NCBI GenBank assembly: GCA_031841125.1
Contig: CM063112.1
Span: 17,882,603 to 17,946,602, forward strand
Direction of reading: 5' to 3'
Length of the DNA stretch: 64,000 nucleotides
DNA from: Acanthococcus lagerstroemiae
Taxonomy: Eukaryota > Arthropoda > Insecta > Hemiptera > Eriococcidae
Of this stretch, positions 12,280 through 25,544 are shown piece after piece (position 1 is the first letter of the stretch; each line of letters opens with the position of its first letter). A model generated the notes under the pieces. That model searched no databases. It was given only the letters and a program-made list of their open reading frames with translations, and was not told where the DNA came from. The position numbers were made by a program, and so were the translations under genes.

Positions 12280-12970
12280 CGTCTTTTAGCTGACAGAACA
12301 CCAACCGACATTTTATCGCGAGAGCGCTTGAAAATACAGGTGTAAATTTTTTCCTAATTATTACGATTTTAAAATCGCGGGGAGTATGAATAAAATTCGA
12401 GTTCACGGCCACGACCTCACGAGAATTCACACAACACTCTGATGCTAGTAGACGATATTTTTCTCGTTTTTATTAATTATTTTTAACTATATACCTTTTT
12501 TCTCTCTTTTTCGTTTTTATTGTAAGTCGATTCTTCGTGTATACTTTGTTTACAAAAATTGCTCAATTTTATTCATACGAGCCTATTTATTATTCGTTGT
12601 AAGTTCTCGAAAATTAAAATTTTTTTTTCGCGAGCTGGGAACACGTGCAGACGTGTTGCGAATTCGAATTTGTTGATTCTTCGTTTTTACGTTAGTTTTC
12701 GTTGTTGTTTTTTGTTCATTTTTTTTTCTCGTCGAGATTCCGAGGAAATTTATTATGTATCGTTCCCTTCGCGTTCATAATTGGTTGCTGTAACTTGATA
12801 TAGAAAAATCCGCTTTCGTAGAAACACAGATGCGTTCTAGAAACGGCTGCGAGATCCCGAACTGTCTACATACGAACACGGTCGAGTGTGAGTTGGTGGT
12901 AATTCTTGGGCACGTGGTTCGCCCAGGGGACATGAAGTACCGTCAAGGTAGCACGGCCATGACGTCTCAC

Positions 12971-13040
12971 CTGCCTTGACCGATTCCAATCGGGTCCAGC
13001 ACTGATTGTAAATAGTCTCCTGGGAGTGATACCTGGCCAT
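12971..13040 (-). CDS. Possible short first coding exon, unrecognised
   Basis: On the minus strand an ATG at 13040 opens MARYHSQETIYNQCWTRLES and reaches a good donor, GGCAG|GTGAGA, at 12971/12970. An in-frame TGA lies just upstream of the ATG. The local GC content is higher than the flanks. No partner exon was identified and the peptide is not recognised, so it may be chance. Confidence 0.2.
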
Positions 13041-14939
13041 GCGATCGAATCAAGAGCGAAATAGAGAATCTTGCAACAGCAAGAACAATAAGAATGCCTC
13101 ACATTCGCTCATCGTTGAAATCACCAAACTTGTTTCTCAAAAGCGCAAACTGCCCTTCGAATTAGATCATTTCGAGTTCAGTGCTCCTATTTTTTCCATC
13201 ACTGCCTGAAACTGTAATTTGTCGTTTTAATTGTGAAAACTTTCGGCTAGGCATTGGAAAGTTGTATAATATTTGCTGTTTGTCGCTTGGATAGAAAACA
13301 AGTGTATCGATTAAAGGATAATGAGAAACGTTCACATTTCTGAATCAGAGGCTCGACAACATGGATTTCATCCGAATCTAAGACACCCATGTGAGACACT
13401 TGGTAGATAGTTTAAAACGAATAGGTCTGCATACAAGGGGAAGGGTGTGGTTAAAGTTTGAAGTTGTTCCCCTAAAGGTAGGTCGACATAACCTTGGGGA
13501 TAATCAACATTCCAAAACACACAGTTTAGCAAAGAAATGCAACAGTGCAATAGTATGAAATGTAAAAATGGAAGAGTGATCATAAAACCGAATTATGCGG
13601 GGTAATTTACTACATTCCTAGAATGACCTCCAACATCACGACTCCACGAAGTTGAACATGCATTGAAAACAAACTGACCACATCCTTGAAGAAGTTAGAC
13701 TGACTGAGGTTCTCTACGTCTTTCTTGGGTGTATTTCATTTCTTGTACTTAATTTGCACATTCAGAAGATGCGAGGTTCTTCCACTAATTAAAAAAAACA
13801 AAAAAAACAGGCTCATCGGAGGGCCACTTTTCGATGGATGAGTATACGATAAAGAAAGAATGAAAAGACCATCTTCCGATATTCAACCGGTTCAATAAGT
13901 CTAGTTCGGGTGGCACTGTTCAGCTGAACCAAAACTCAATCGACAATGTCATTTACTTTATGGGGAAAGCAAAATTATTTCAAATCTTACGATTTTGCAC
14001 CATGAAGAAAATGACTGATCGAAATTTGAAGGGCTATTTTCGTATGACAGACAATACTAAAGGAAATCAATGTCAAGCGACAGAGTATGCTAAATAAAGA
14101 GATACTAGCTATTTAACGCACTCTGTCAATTGATGATTCAAGTCGCTTAATACAGTCTTGTCACTCAAGTGACAATTTATAGAATGAATTTTTCTCACTT
14201 CTCACAATACAACCAGTTTTTTGCCTCAAAATTCGTGAATTTTGCACATCAAACTCACTAAAATAAGACATAGACTGATAGACCCTAAGGCAACACAATC
14301 CAAAAACTTAGATTTGAAGAAAAAAATTGAAATTTCCAGAAAAATTCAAGATTGGTCGGAACAGATTTACAATTGTTTGTCAGAAAAAAAAAAATGCAAA
14401 ATAAGGATTGTTTCATTTTTGAAAGCTTAAGTTCTTATTTAATAGCACAAAAATTTTGCAAAGGATTTAAGATTTGTTGGAAAAAAGTTGATAACAGTTC
14501 GCCAAGAGAAAGTATACAAGAAATAAAATTCATGAACTTTTCTTTCAAGTGTGCTGTAATGTTCAGAAATTATCAAAATTAAAACGCGTTTGGAATTTAC
14601 AGACACCTGATACGAATTTACAAGAATTTTTTCATGGGAATTCGTAACAATTTTCCAATTTGAGTTTACGTACGTTTTTTGATAATAACATAGAAAGATA
14701 AAAATTTACAGAGAAAGTTTGAAATATACGAAGGACTTTCAATAACAATTTACAAGATGACGAATTAATCAGAGCATTCCGAAAATTTACATTTTTGAAA
14801 TTTGAAGACGAACTGTTGTTAAAGGTACTGACCGTAAAATTAATAAAACGTTTTCAGTATCTGTCTCCTTGAGTGCATAGAAATTGCGAAAATTAATACT
14901 TACAAAAAAGGGGGTAAGTGATAACATTGATTTTCGAAT

Positions 14940-17255
14940 ATAGTACACGCACAATTTGCCAAAAAATTCATGGATTTTCTTCTGAGAAGTATCAGAGTTC
15001 AGAAATTTCCATAGTTAAAACAAGTACAGAATTTGCAAAAATGTTCAGGAAAATTTAAAAAAACGTTTCAGTATAAAAATTTGCATATTAAATCCTTTTT
15101 TCCCCTTATCAATTCTTCAATATTAATACAAATTTGTAAACATGTTTAATAAAAATTCGCAACAAATTTTCAGCGATGGTTTCAACGATAAAAATTTGTA
15201 GAAGTTTTCCAAAAAAAAAAAACGTGAATTTTCTTTTGAAAAGTATTAGGGTCCAGAAATTTATATCGTTAAAATAAATTCACAATTTGCAAAAATGTCC
15301 GGGAAAAATTGGCAAAAATTTCTTACTACAGAAATTCGCAAATATTCTTCAATATATAAATTTGCAAATATTCTTCAATATATAAATTTGAAAAATGTTC
15401 AATAATTATTTGTAACAAGTGTTCAATAATTTTTGTTAAAGATTTCCCAAGAAATTTTGTAGAAATTTTCCCAAAAAATATTTACGAATTTTATCTAGAA
15501 AAGCATCAGGGTCCAGGTATTTTCATAGTTGAAATAAATCCATAATTTGCAAAAATGTCGGGGAAAATTTTGAAAACATTTTTTAACACAAAATTTGCAA
15601 ATATTCTTCAATATCTCTCTATATTATAAATATGTAAAATGTTCAATAAAAATTGGTTTTGCAAAAATGTCTGGGAAAATTATGCAAACACTTTTTAATA
15701 CAGAAGTTTGCAAAGATTCTTCATAGATAAACAAATTTGTAAAAGTATTCAATAAGAATTAATTCGTAACAAATTTTCCACTGTTTTCAACCATTTTTTT
15801 TAGAAGATTTCCTGAACATTGTTTCGCGAAATTTGTCAAAAAACTTCAGGATTTCTTTTTGAAAAGGGTTTTGAAGGGTTCGCGGTTAAAAACATAATCT
15901 GTGAAAATTCGGGAAAAAATTACAAAAAATCTTCAATACAGAAATTTGCAAATATTCTCCAATATACAAATGTGCAAAAGTGTTCAATAGAAATTCGTAA
16001 CAGATTTGCAACAAAGTTTTCAACAATTTTTGTTGAAGATGTTCTACAAAATGTTGTACAAATTTGCCAAAAAAAAAATCGCGCATTTTCTTTTGAGAAG
16101 TATCGGGGTTTTGAAATTTTAGTAGTTGAATACATAATTTGCAAAATTGTCTGGAAAAGAGTTACAAAAATTTTTCAGTATAGAAACCTGCAAATATTCT
16201 TCAGTATATAAATTTACAAATATTTTTCAATATACAAAGTGCAAAAGTGTTCAATAAGAACTCGTAACAGTTTTCAACAATTTTTGTCGAAGAATCCCTA
16301 AAAAATTTCGTAGAAATTTGCTAAAAAATTCCTGGATTTTCTTTTGATAAGTATCAGGATTTTGATATTTTCGTAGTTAAAAACATAATTTGCAAAAATG
16401 CCCGGCAAAAATTTGCAAAAATTTTCCAATATATAAAAGTGTTCAATAAAAACTCATAACAAATTTTCAACAGGATTTTCAACAATCTTTGTAGATGATT
16501 TCCTAAAAAATTTTGTAGAAATTTGTTTTAAAAAATTCCTGAATTTTTTTTTGAAAAGTGTCAGGATTTAAAAATTTTTGTGGCTAAAAACATAATTTGC
16601 AAAAATATCTGGAAAATATTTGCAAACATTTTTCAATATAGAAATTAGCAAATATTCTTCAATACACAAATGTGCCAAAGTGTTCAATAAAAAGTCCTAA
16701 CAAATTTGCAACAAAGTTTTCAACAATTTGTTCATAGTTGAAATAAGCATACTATTGGAAATACGTTCAAGAAAGATTTGTTTGCAAAAAATTTTCAATA
16801 AGAAATTTGCAAATATTCCCCAATATACGAATTGGTACAAATGTTTAATAAAAATCTGTAACTACTTTTCAACAATGTTTGTTAAAGGTTTCCTAAACAA
16901 TTTTGTAGAAATTTGTCAAAATCCAATTTTCTTTTGAAAAGTATCACAGGTTAGATATTGTCACAGGTAAAATGAATATATAATTTGCAAAAATGTCAAA
17001 GAAAAATTTGCAGACATTTTTCAATAACAAATTTGTAAATATCTTGCAATATATAATTTACGAAAATGTTCAATAAAAATTTGTAACAAATTTTCAACTA
17101 AGTTCTCAGGAACTTGAGTTAAATATTTACCAATACAACAATTTGTAAAAATTTGCAAAAAAATTATAGGAATTTGCAAAACTTTTTTGTAAAAATTTGC
17201 AAAAGAATCGGTGCAGAACTTGACAGAAAATTTTCTGGAATATATCCCCAAATAA
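14940..17255 (+). repeat. Degenerate ~250-bp tandem array
   Basis: A unit containing TTTTCTTTTGAAAAGTATCA, then CATAATTTGCAAAAATGTC, GAAATTTGCAAATATTCTTC and a GTGTTCAATAAAAATTCGTAA-like stretch repeats across the interval. Anchors of the first motif fall near 14972, 15229, 15485, 15849, 16082, 16334, 16537 and 16924, so spacing is mostly 200-260 with two longer gaps. Copies are diverged by substitutions and small indels. Open frames on both strands here, up to 130 codons, are artefacts of the repeat and of its low GC. Confidence 0.75.
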
Positions 17256-19850
17256 TATTTCTAAAAATTCGCAAAAACAATCCGAGAATATGCACACAAG
17301 TTTTCAAACACTGCAAGTAACTTCCCTAATAAACTACAGAAAATACTACTAAATCTGATAGAAAAAGTTTTAAATGGGCCGAAAAAAAACTTCAGGAAAT
17401 AAAGATAATATTTTTGAACGCTGTCTCTACTGGAAATTTGGAAATTGGAATTATAGTTATATTCCAGCACTAATAGTTTTGTGTAACCGCTCTAGGGTGC
17501 AAAGTATTTCAATAGTCGGTACACTGAACCACTGATGTAAATTAACGAACTAAAACGCAGGATCAACTCAGCATTTTGTTCAACTTCAAAAAACCTCAAA
17601 ATTCACAAGCCTAAATTGCACAAATATCATAAGCCCTGAAGGTTTCATAGACTTATTGCATAGTTAAGTACTCAAATTACATTGAAAGTTCATATGCAGA
17701 CTAAGAAATAGGGTTCAACACATACGCTCTCGCTCTTCAAAATATGTTTACCCCTTCACCTCCACTAACCCAACTAAACAGAACCCAAACACCATCTAAA
17801 CTTGTCACTATTCCCAGAATCACTACACAAAGTTTCCACATTTACGAAGTGTCTGTATAGATTCTCTTGGGCCAATACACAACTGCACACCATCTACGCG
17901 ATCGCTACCAACATACTTTTGTACATGAAGTTTTATACGTTCATTTTGTACATTCGATAAATTCCAGAACAACACACAATCGAACAATCATCATGTTTTA
18001 TCGAGTTCAGCATTTATCGTTAATTTTATAATTTTATACGTGCCATTTCATTCTTTGAAGTCGACAAACAGTTTCAAACAAAACGTCAACATTGCGGAGA
18101 GGTTCCATACTTTATAATCTCTTTCCAGTTCGCATTTGTCTCGAGACGATACCTCACAAAACACTGGCAGTCCACGAAGGCATCGAGACTCCCGAGATAC
18201 AGCACTGCCAAAATTTTATGTTAATATCCTCCTCTATACCTTCCCCCCATACGAATACTTTAAAAACCCTACAAATGAAATTCGTTTTGTAGAGCTCTTT
18301 CGAAAGTTCTCGCTGGCTTGTTTGTTGTAACAAAGTGCGCCAGAACTCATCACTTCTTACAGCTAAGTGCGCGAAACTATTTTCATGCTTCCATTCAGCA
18401 GTAAGAAAAAGGGTGTTCTGATGCACTTCGTCTCAAGAGTTAGAGAGCATTGCTTCCAGTCCAGTAGTTCTGAGGCGAATGTGGGTAGATCATTCTACTC
18501 CGCTACAGGATAAATTGGACAATGCAAATTGGGTCACTTATTTTTGACAAGTCAGCGAGCCTTGATGAGAAGGCCTTAACTGTTATCATTATTGTACTAA
18601 TACGTGTTTATTGTTATTCTTCATTTTTACAGTTACGGATAATGTAAGTTTACTTTTATAAAATAATATCATTATTAATTAACTATCGTTATTACTAATG
18701 TACATGAATAACGAAACGGTATTCCAGAATCAGTTTTTATCAATTTTAAAACGAAAAAACGTACTTTTTCTATTTTCTAGTCAAATAACGTATTCGCTTT
18801 TAAAATGTAATTGTTACTTTTTTTCCCTTCTTTTTCAGTACGTAACCATTAAATGATAAAAATTCGTTTTAAAAAAACATCTTTTTTAAAAGTGTAATGA
18901 TAAACTTTATCTAAGTGTTTCAAAGTTATCTTATCTTGTAAGACGGCTTTGTAATCAACGTTTAATTCAAACATAAGGCAAAAAGATGAAACCCAAATCC
19001 GACTATTGCTTCACTCTAGTCACATATAAAAATACATTCGTGCGAGGCAACTCACAAATGTACATACGTTTTTAAACATGGTTCACTTGTAAACATCCTG
19101 CCATAGATATCACGATGTTCAACCTCTCCCTCAGATAAAATCCTAAGGCTCATTTTAGTTCTAAACTTTGAAAGATTTTAAAATGTTAACCATAAGCTTA
19201 TACTGTATTGAGTATTTTGTATATGTTATTGAATTGTTGATGTTGTTGTTATTGTTATATATTTATGTATTTATTAAGCATTACGTGCCTTATGTTTGGT
19301 TTTGTTTGTTTTGTTTCATTTTTTAATTTTACCAATTTTTAGACAAGCGATGTACTCTTTTTGGAACCAGAATAATTTAGGTCTAAAAACAAAAAAACAA
19401 AAAAAGCATTTTATAAAATAGTTATTCCAGTTTTGCCTAACTTTGCCAAATCTTGTTACAGATGCATTAAGCTTCTAGCTTCTACTGATTTTTTTTTCTT
19501 TTTTTTTTAAATTAAAAATTACAATTTTTTTTTAGAATTATGTTTATTCTAGAAAAAAGGAAAGAAAACTAAGTTAAAAGTTGAATAATCTGTACTTATT
19601 ATATTAATTACCACCTTTGTGCTTATAATATATTATATTATCATTAAATGTTTATTGTGGTAATACTGTGATTGGGTGACGCCTAGCTGAGAGGAAGAAA
19701 ACGCTGTCGACGTTTTGATAAAAATGTTTATTACGTACAAAATTCAACAACCTTAGATAACCAAATATTTTATAAAATCTTAGCGTTGATAAAAAAGTTA
19801 GTACTTACTGCGTAATGGTAGACACACTAAATGAACACAATTCATAGGCA
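17256..19850. other. Non-coding stretch between tandem array and SUCLG2
   Basis: No gene was recognised. From 18.6 to 19.65 kb it is very AT-rich with T and A runs. The candidate SUCLG2 poly(A) signal (AATAAA on the minus strand) is at 19727-19732, about 120 bases past that gene's stop. Confidence 0.5.
19727..19732 (-). promoter_or_regulatory. Candidate poly(A) signal of SUCLG2
   Basis: TTTATT on the plus strand (AATAAA on the minus strand) lies about 120 bases beyond the SUCLG2 stop codon, a normal position for 3'-end formation. Confidence 0.5.
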
Positions 19851-22800
19851 TTATAAGCCTTCAGTGGCTTTCTTGGCAGCCTCGTCGAGATTCTCGGCAA
19901 ATTTAATGCCCAGGTTCGAATCTTCTAACAATCGCCTCCCCTCGCTAACATTGGTACCTGAAACGAAGGAGTTCAGATGTAAAAACCAACTTAACTGAGG
20001 CATCTTTATTGAACTCTGAAATCTAATATACAGAGCAATTCCACTTAGGCGCATTAAAATTTTTTAATGCACGGAAGATATTACTTTAAACACTGATTCC
20101 ACTTATCAAGAGTGTGAAATCGACAGAAGATCGAGAACTTTGCCCGGGGTTGAGAAACTTGCATTGCATACCTTTAACTTATCTCTACATGATGTTCCAT
20201 AAACTCTCACCAGGAAACAAGATGTATCAAAACACTGTCACATCACTAATTAACCTTCCGTAGTTTCATAGCCCGAAACTCTCTGGAATGATAATATAAA
20301 TTTTTCGAATCTCAACATAATAATTTTATCGAGTTTCAAACGGTTTACTGGTTTTATAAAAAGACAATCAAAAATGTCATCAGGTCATTACCATAGGTAT
20401 CATTATTAATAATAGGCGAGGAGTACTCAAAATAACATTTCGTATATGAGTATTATCGCTCCAGAACAGTGGACATCGTGAGGCATGTAGTCCACTTTAT
20501 ACCACTATCCGCTCAAAGTAAACCTAATAAACTAAATCATTTCACGTCAAAAAAATACAAAATTGAACATCCTGTACTATAACTATCAGGGCTTAGCAAA
20601 TGAAGGTAAGCATAGAGGCAGATGGGGGGCTTAGGGAGACTTCTACAAAGCCCCCCCCCCCCGACCCACTGAAAAATTACCAAAGAAAATAATGCGGTGT
20701 GCTGCTTCATAATAAGGGGGATTAAGCCACCCCCCCCCCAGTTCTAAGCCCTATTCGCGCTTCTGAAGGTAAGTGGAATTTGACAGCGCTCTTAGCTCAG
20801 TTCTTCTTCCAAGTGCCGTGTTGCCGTCGGACACAGGTGGATCGCGGTTCTTGACACGCGACTTTCCTAACAGGTTAGTTGGGATAGTTAGCCGTTGCTT
20901 TCTCCACGATTTATTTTGTTACGTTAGAGTTTTCCTTCTCTGTGCCAAAGAATGTGCAGCCGCAGTTCGCTTTACTAGCTGCGTGCTTTCGCGACGTCGA
21001 GTAAGCTGGCCACAACGCGCGCACAACATTATCAGCCTTTTTGATCTGGTGGTAACACGCAATACAATGTGATATAAGTAGGCTTTCGGAGGTGAAGAAA
21101 GGAAAAAGAATCGTAAGGAGGAAAAATAACAACTGGTTTTACTTTTGTGGTGAAACAGCTGGATATCGAGGGGTGGGCTTCTACATTAAAAAAAGTGCTA
21201 GTAAACGAAGTGATAGAAATGAAAAAAAATCTCAGAAAGACTGGAAATACTAAAAATTAAACTAAACAACTCTGCTAACTTAGCAACATTTCAAGTCTGT
21301 GCTCCAACATCAGGATCTAGTGAGGAAGATATAGATGCATTTTATTCTCTCTTAGAAAGGACTTACAATAGGGACAGGAACGTACCGAAGTTTTTTGGGG
21401 GGAGCAGGAGGGGGTAAAAAAAACTGTAAAAGTCCCGACTGACTCAACTCAGAATTTCCAAGTATCAAAGCAAAAAAAATAAAAACTTTGAACCTGTTAT
21501 TTTTACAACTGACTCTCAACAACTCCAAATTCCCAAGTGTCAAAGCAAAAAGAGAAGACCTTTTAACTTGTTGGACTTTCCCAGCTCACCTGACTGAAAT
21601 GGTAAATTTTCCCGACTGCTGAGTGAAAAATTCCTACAGGGTGGTAGGTTGCCCCCTGCCCCCCTATCGGTACGTCTCTGAACAGGGAGAAAGATTAGGA
21701 ACGAGCAGTGGCGTAGCTCGGGGTTTCCCAAAGGGGGGCACAATAAGATTTTCAACGGAAAAAAGTCGAAAATTACGATATTTTTTAAAAATTACCGATA
21801 TTAGAGAACTACGTAAAAATATTGAGGGGGGGTGAAAGGGCTCCCCCCCCCCCGACACTACGCCAATGAAAACGAGTGCTCTATCCGTCCGTGTCTGGCA
21901 AAGCTATAAAAGTTACAAATACAACGGGGGAAAAACTGTCGAACTTTGCAGATGCTGGCATTTTGGTAACACCCTATCTAATATTTTAGGTACCCTTTTG
22001 CATTTCTCATTAAAGGCGTTTTCACGAGCGAGTTCACTCGCAGAAATGCGGCGTTTTTACTCGCAGCGTTTAAACTAGCTACGTGTAAAGGAGCAAACGC
22101 TGCGTGTTTCCTGCGCGAGAGTACTCGTTACACTCTCTCGAGCTGACTTCGTTTACCTGGCAAAGGCAAAAAAAAAAACTGCATATAACCTCGCCCTCGC
22201 TAATGCACCGGATTTTAGAGAAAGTAATGAATAGCAACTAGTTTCTAAAGTAGGTTGTGAACAACAGGGGTTGTTCGGATAGGTATATCGAGATTCCTTT
22301 CATCGACCGTTCGATGCAGATAGTCAGTCAACTTCGTGTATGTAGTTACTGTGAGTACGAATTTCACTCAGTAAATTTGCGGTATACTCGCGGTAATTTT
22401 GTTGTGGTTCCCGTACCTGGGGTAAGTGTACACACTCTAACGCGGGTCTCTTACTGAGTATACGCCTGAGATTGGCTAATTTATGTTGTTGTAATTAGAT
22501 ATGATAGTATTAAAAAGGACTAGAAATCCATATAAGAACAAAACATTCAGACTCTCACAAAAAAACTCCAGTTACTCAACGGACAATCCCAGTATACAGT
22601 TATCAAGAGGCGAATAGACTGTTAAGAAAAAAATTGGACGCGCTCGAGTTTGAGGAGGGGTGGGCATGCAGAGTAAATACAACACCCTAACGAAGGCTAT
22701 CACCTTGGTAGCCAACGAAGTAGGAAAAGCAAAGGCAAAGCCACCGACAGATGACAATATTAGCCTAAAAATGAAGGAACTAACTGATCTAAGAACAAAA

Positions 22801-25544
22801 CTTGAAAAGGTAAGACTCAAATCACGAACAGCAAAGATCGAGCTAGTTGAACTAAATGAACAAGTAAGGAAAAAGATCAGAGAGACGTCATACTGTATTA
22901 CTAGGAGAGAATGAGTAGCATTTTGGAAGAATCATGGTCCGTTAAAAAGGCGAAAGTAGCAATAAGCAGTGGAAAGTCAATTCTACCAAAGATTAGGCTA
23001 TGCAGTGGTGGGGGGAGGGAGATCCCGGACAGAGGGAAAGATCATTGAAGCAGCCACAGACTTCTACAAAAATCTTTATCGAGATCACAAGGGTCGAAAG
23101 GACAGGAATGAATTAGTGGTTGATTGTAATGAAGACAATGAAGAGGTCCCTCCAATCCTAACCAGCGAAGTACTGAGCATCCTAATAAACTTCAGAGTAA
23201 TAAGGTCCTTGGTCCCGATAATCTGGGGAATGAAATACTAAAAATCTTGGCATAATCACACTAGCACTTACCTGCATGTTCAATGAGATTTTGTTAGCAG
23301 GTATTATTCCCTCATAACTACTAATCACTGACATAATACTTCACAAAAAAGGCTAGAACCATCTACACATTTGAAAAATTACTAACCATTATAAATTGAG
23401 ATCCAAAAACTGTGTCAAACGGGAAATCCATAACTCAGAACCTGTCAAGAATTTGGCACACACTTATGTGACAATTTTTCAATACAATTGAGTCATCTTA
23501 CGAGTACTTTTGGGTGAAATATTGCCCCCGTTCCGTAGAAACCCTTCAGGAACACACTGAAGGTATAAGTTAAAAGCCCCTTCTTCCTAACAATTCGATC
23601 AGTTTGCAAACTTAAAAAAGTCATAAAATTCAATTTACTCATACTTCCACGGACCCAGCCTACATTTCACGTTTCTACTTCCTTCAAAGCAAGAAGACCA
23701 AATTAAGTTATATCTCAAAGTCACGAAATCAAATTCTTCAATACCTTCTAGTCGGACAGTCAGTGGAACGGTTAGATTCAAATTTTTTGTAGCATTGATA
23801 ATTCCTTTGGCGATAGTGCCACAGTTCACTATCCCACCGAATACATTCACTAGAATTGATTTCACCCTGGAATCTGAAAAATAAAAAATTATAAAAGTCG
23901 CAAGACTAAACAGAGCTATTAGAATAACAAATTCAAAACGTACTCCGAAAGAATATTAAATAAAGTTGTGTCAAAGTGTTTTTCTCAAGCATACAGCAAG
24001 GTATGAATAATAAGTACTTACCTGATAACAGTATGTTGAAAGCATGGTATACCTGTGCTTCATTTACGTTTCCTCCAACATCTAAAAAGTTCGCTGGTTC
24101 TCCACCATTTAATTTAATAATATCCATGGTTGCCATTGCCAAACCAGCTCCGTTAACTAACCAAAGCAAATTAATCAACTGACGCTACCTACTCTACTGG
24201 GATAGTTCAAAGAATCTAGAAAGCTATCTTACCTAAACAGCCGATATTGCCATCCATAGAAATATAATTCAAATTATGAGCAGCAGCCAACACCTCTTTC
24301 GGGTCAGATTCACTGTGATCGTGTTTCTCAAATATCTCTTTCTGTCTGAAAGCAGCGTTATCATCAATTTGCACCTTCGCGTCCATTGCAATCACTTGAT
24401 CATCGGTCGTTTGGACCAACGGATTTATTTCAAGTTGAACAGCGTCAATATTAACAAATAACTTCCATAAATTCAGTAACTCTTTCGCAACCTGCAACAA
24501 AAGAACTCGTAAATATCCCTCAAAGAACTAATTATTTAAAAACTAGAAAAACATACCTTCGGTTGAAGATCAGGACTAAATTCCAAGAAAGCAGCAACTT
24601 CGTTTGCAATATCTGGTGTAATACCATCGTAAATACTCAGAGGAATTGTTTTAATCAGGTGAGGTGTTTTTTCGGCCACATTTTCAATATCAGTGCCTCC
24701 ACTAGGAGATGCAATAATAACAGGACCATTATGGGCGCTGAAATAATAAAAATAATATGGAATGTTGTAGTTGCATGCGACATTTCAATAACCAACATGT
24801 GAGGGAAATTTTACCGGTCGAGTAGGATACAAAAGTACGTTTCTTTTTTAATGTCTACTGCCTCGGCAACCATGACTTCTTTAACAAGAATGCCCTCTTT
24901 CGGAGTTTGTTTAGTGATCAGTCGATGTCCAAGCATGTGTTCCACTAGAGGTTTAATCTGCGAAGGACTAAATACAAAAAATACTGAAAAATACTGCTAC
25001 TTACGCGGAAATACACTATAATAGTTCACGAGGATGTAACTCACTCTTTGGTTAGATGTACACCACTTTTGAACCCAGTATCGAAAACACCTAACCCTCG
25101 ACCACCAGCATGTACCTGAGCTTTGATTACATATTCCTTGACCTCTGCAAGCAAAACAAAAAGTCAATTCAAGAAAATAAATAACCTATTTGAAAATAAT
25201 AGGCCTACAGTCAGTGAGACTCGAGCTAGTACGTGGCCCGTCAACTGTACAAAAGCTCATCGCAATTCAGGCTCTAATATAGCTTACTCAATACATCCGG
25301 AATATTATCGGCATCCTTCAGCTCATTGACAACTCGAAATTTCTGGATATTAACGTCAAATTTCTGAAGTAGTTCTTTACTTCTACTTTCCAGAAGACTG
25401 AGATTACGAACTGGAACATTCTGCAAAGATGAAGGCAGCGAATAATACGTGAACGTACAAGTTATAATCGTGCAATTTAGAACTTACTTTTCTCAATCCG
25501 TTGACGAACAATTTAGGAATAATTCGACGAGAACTTGATATCAT
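19851..25544 (-). CDS. SUCLG2: Succinate-CoA ligase [GDP-forming] subunit beta, mitochondrial
   Basis: This is the beta subunit of matrix succinyl-CoA synthetase, which makes GTP from succinyl-CoA in the TCA cycle with the alpha subunit SUCLG1. Nine exons on the minus strand: 25544-25488, 25420-25288, 25144-25045, 24967-24815, 24737-24557, 24491-24233, 24156-24022, 23873-23745 and 19957-19851. They total 1254 nt, a 417-residue protein with frame closure at every junction. The start [19 protein letters not shown] is a basic, acid-free mitochondrial presequence; an in-frame ATG at 25634 is possible but less likely. Visible family features: [21 protein letters not shown] at the mature N-terminus, the ATP-grasp segment AQVHAGGRG (about 72-80), [15 protein letters not shown], the nucleotide-binding EINPL...DAK block, [12 protein letters not shown], and [16 protein letters not shown] is typical of the GDP form; the ADP form usually has GGIMRC. 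Length fits the family (human precursor about 430). Odd points: Leu follows GGRG where human SUCLG2 has Lys, and the last intron is 3.8 kb against 65-330 for the others. Confidence 0.96.
20618..20755. repeat. C-rich short repeat in SUCLG2 intron
   Basis: A C13 run and a C10 run flank about 75 bases of ordinary sequence, with similar flanking words (CTTAG/GCTTA-like). It resembles the poly-C-edged MITE-like elements elsewhere in the window but its ends are not clear. Confidence 0.3.
21374..21680. repeat. MITE-like family C with CAGGRACGTACCG ends
   Basis: The left end CAGGAACGTACCGA mirrors the right end (reverse complement CAGAGACGTACCGATAG). Inside are CTGTAAAAGTCCCGACTGAC and two CCAAGTATCAAAG-like words. 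A related copy lies at 52608-52810. The element has inserted into the retrotransposon relic. Confidence 0.6.
21706..21867. repeat. MITE-like family B with CAGTGGCGTAGC ends
   Basis: It starts CAGTGGCGTAGCTCGGGG and ends in a C11 run followed by CGACACTACGCCAATG, whose reverse complement restores the TIR. A related element lies at 49029-49268. The interior is non-coding. Confidence 0.65.

Larger units (their letters stand above)
11821..14939. other. AT-rich non-coding stretch after PMCA
   Basis: It contains a (TC)n microsatellite at 12250-12278 and a slightly GC-richer patch at 12830-13060 listed separately as a possible minus-strand exon. The remainder shows no recognisable gene, repeat family or RNA. 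Confidence 0.5.
21130..23250 (+). mobile_element. Non-LTR retrotransposon relic (endonuclease/RT), antisense in intron
   Basis: The relic lies on the plus strand inside the last SUCLG2 intron. Around 21155-21370 the frames give [11 protein letters not shown] and, after frameshifts, [20 protein letters not shown], typical of the endonuclease (EEP) domain. The linker region follows at 22660-22912 ([20 protein letters not shown] ...), then 23030-23250 reads [24 protein letters not shown] and [11 protein letters not shown], the lead-in to the reverse transcriptase. The catalytic RT core is absent. Two MITE-like elements (21374-21680, 21706-21867) split it. Several stops and frameshifts show it is dead. 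It resembles the endonuclease-reverse transcriptase (RTE/CR1-like) elements common in insects; the clade is not settled. Confidence 0.75.

Noticed and set aside
15819..16211. 130-codon open frame and overlapping antisense frames in 15.8-17.5 kb
   Set aside because: They lie wholly within the AT-rich tandem array; the peptide repeats the array's own words and frames are open on both strands by composition.
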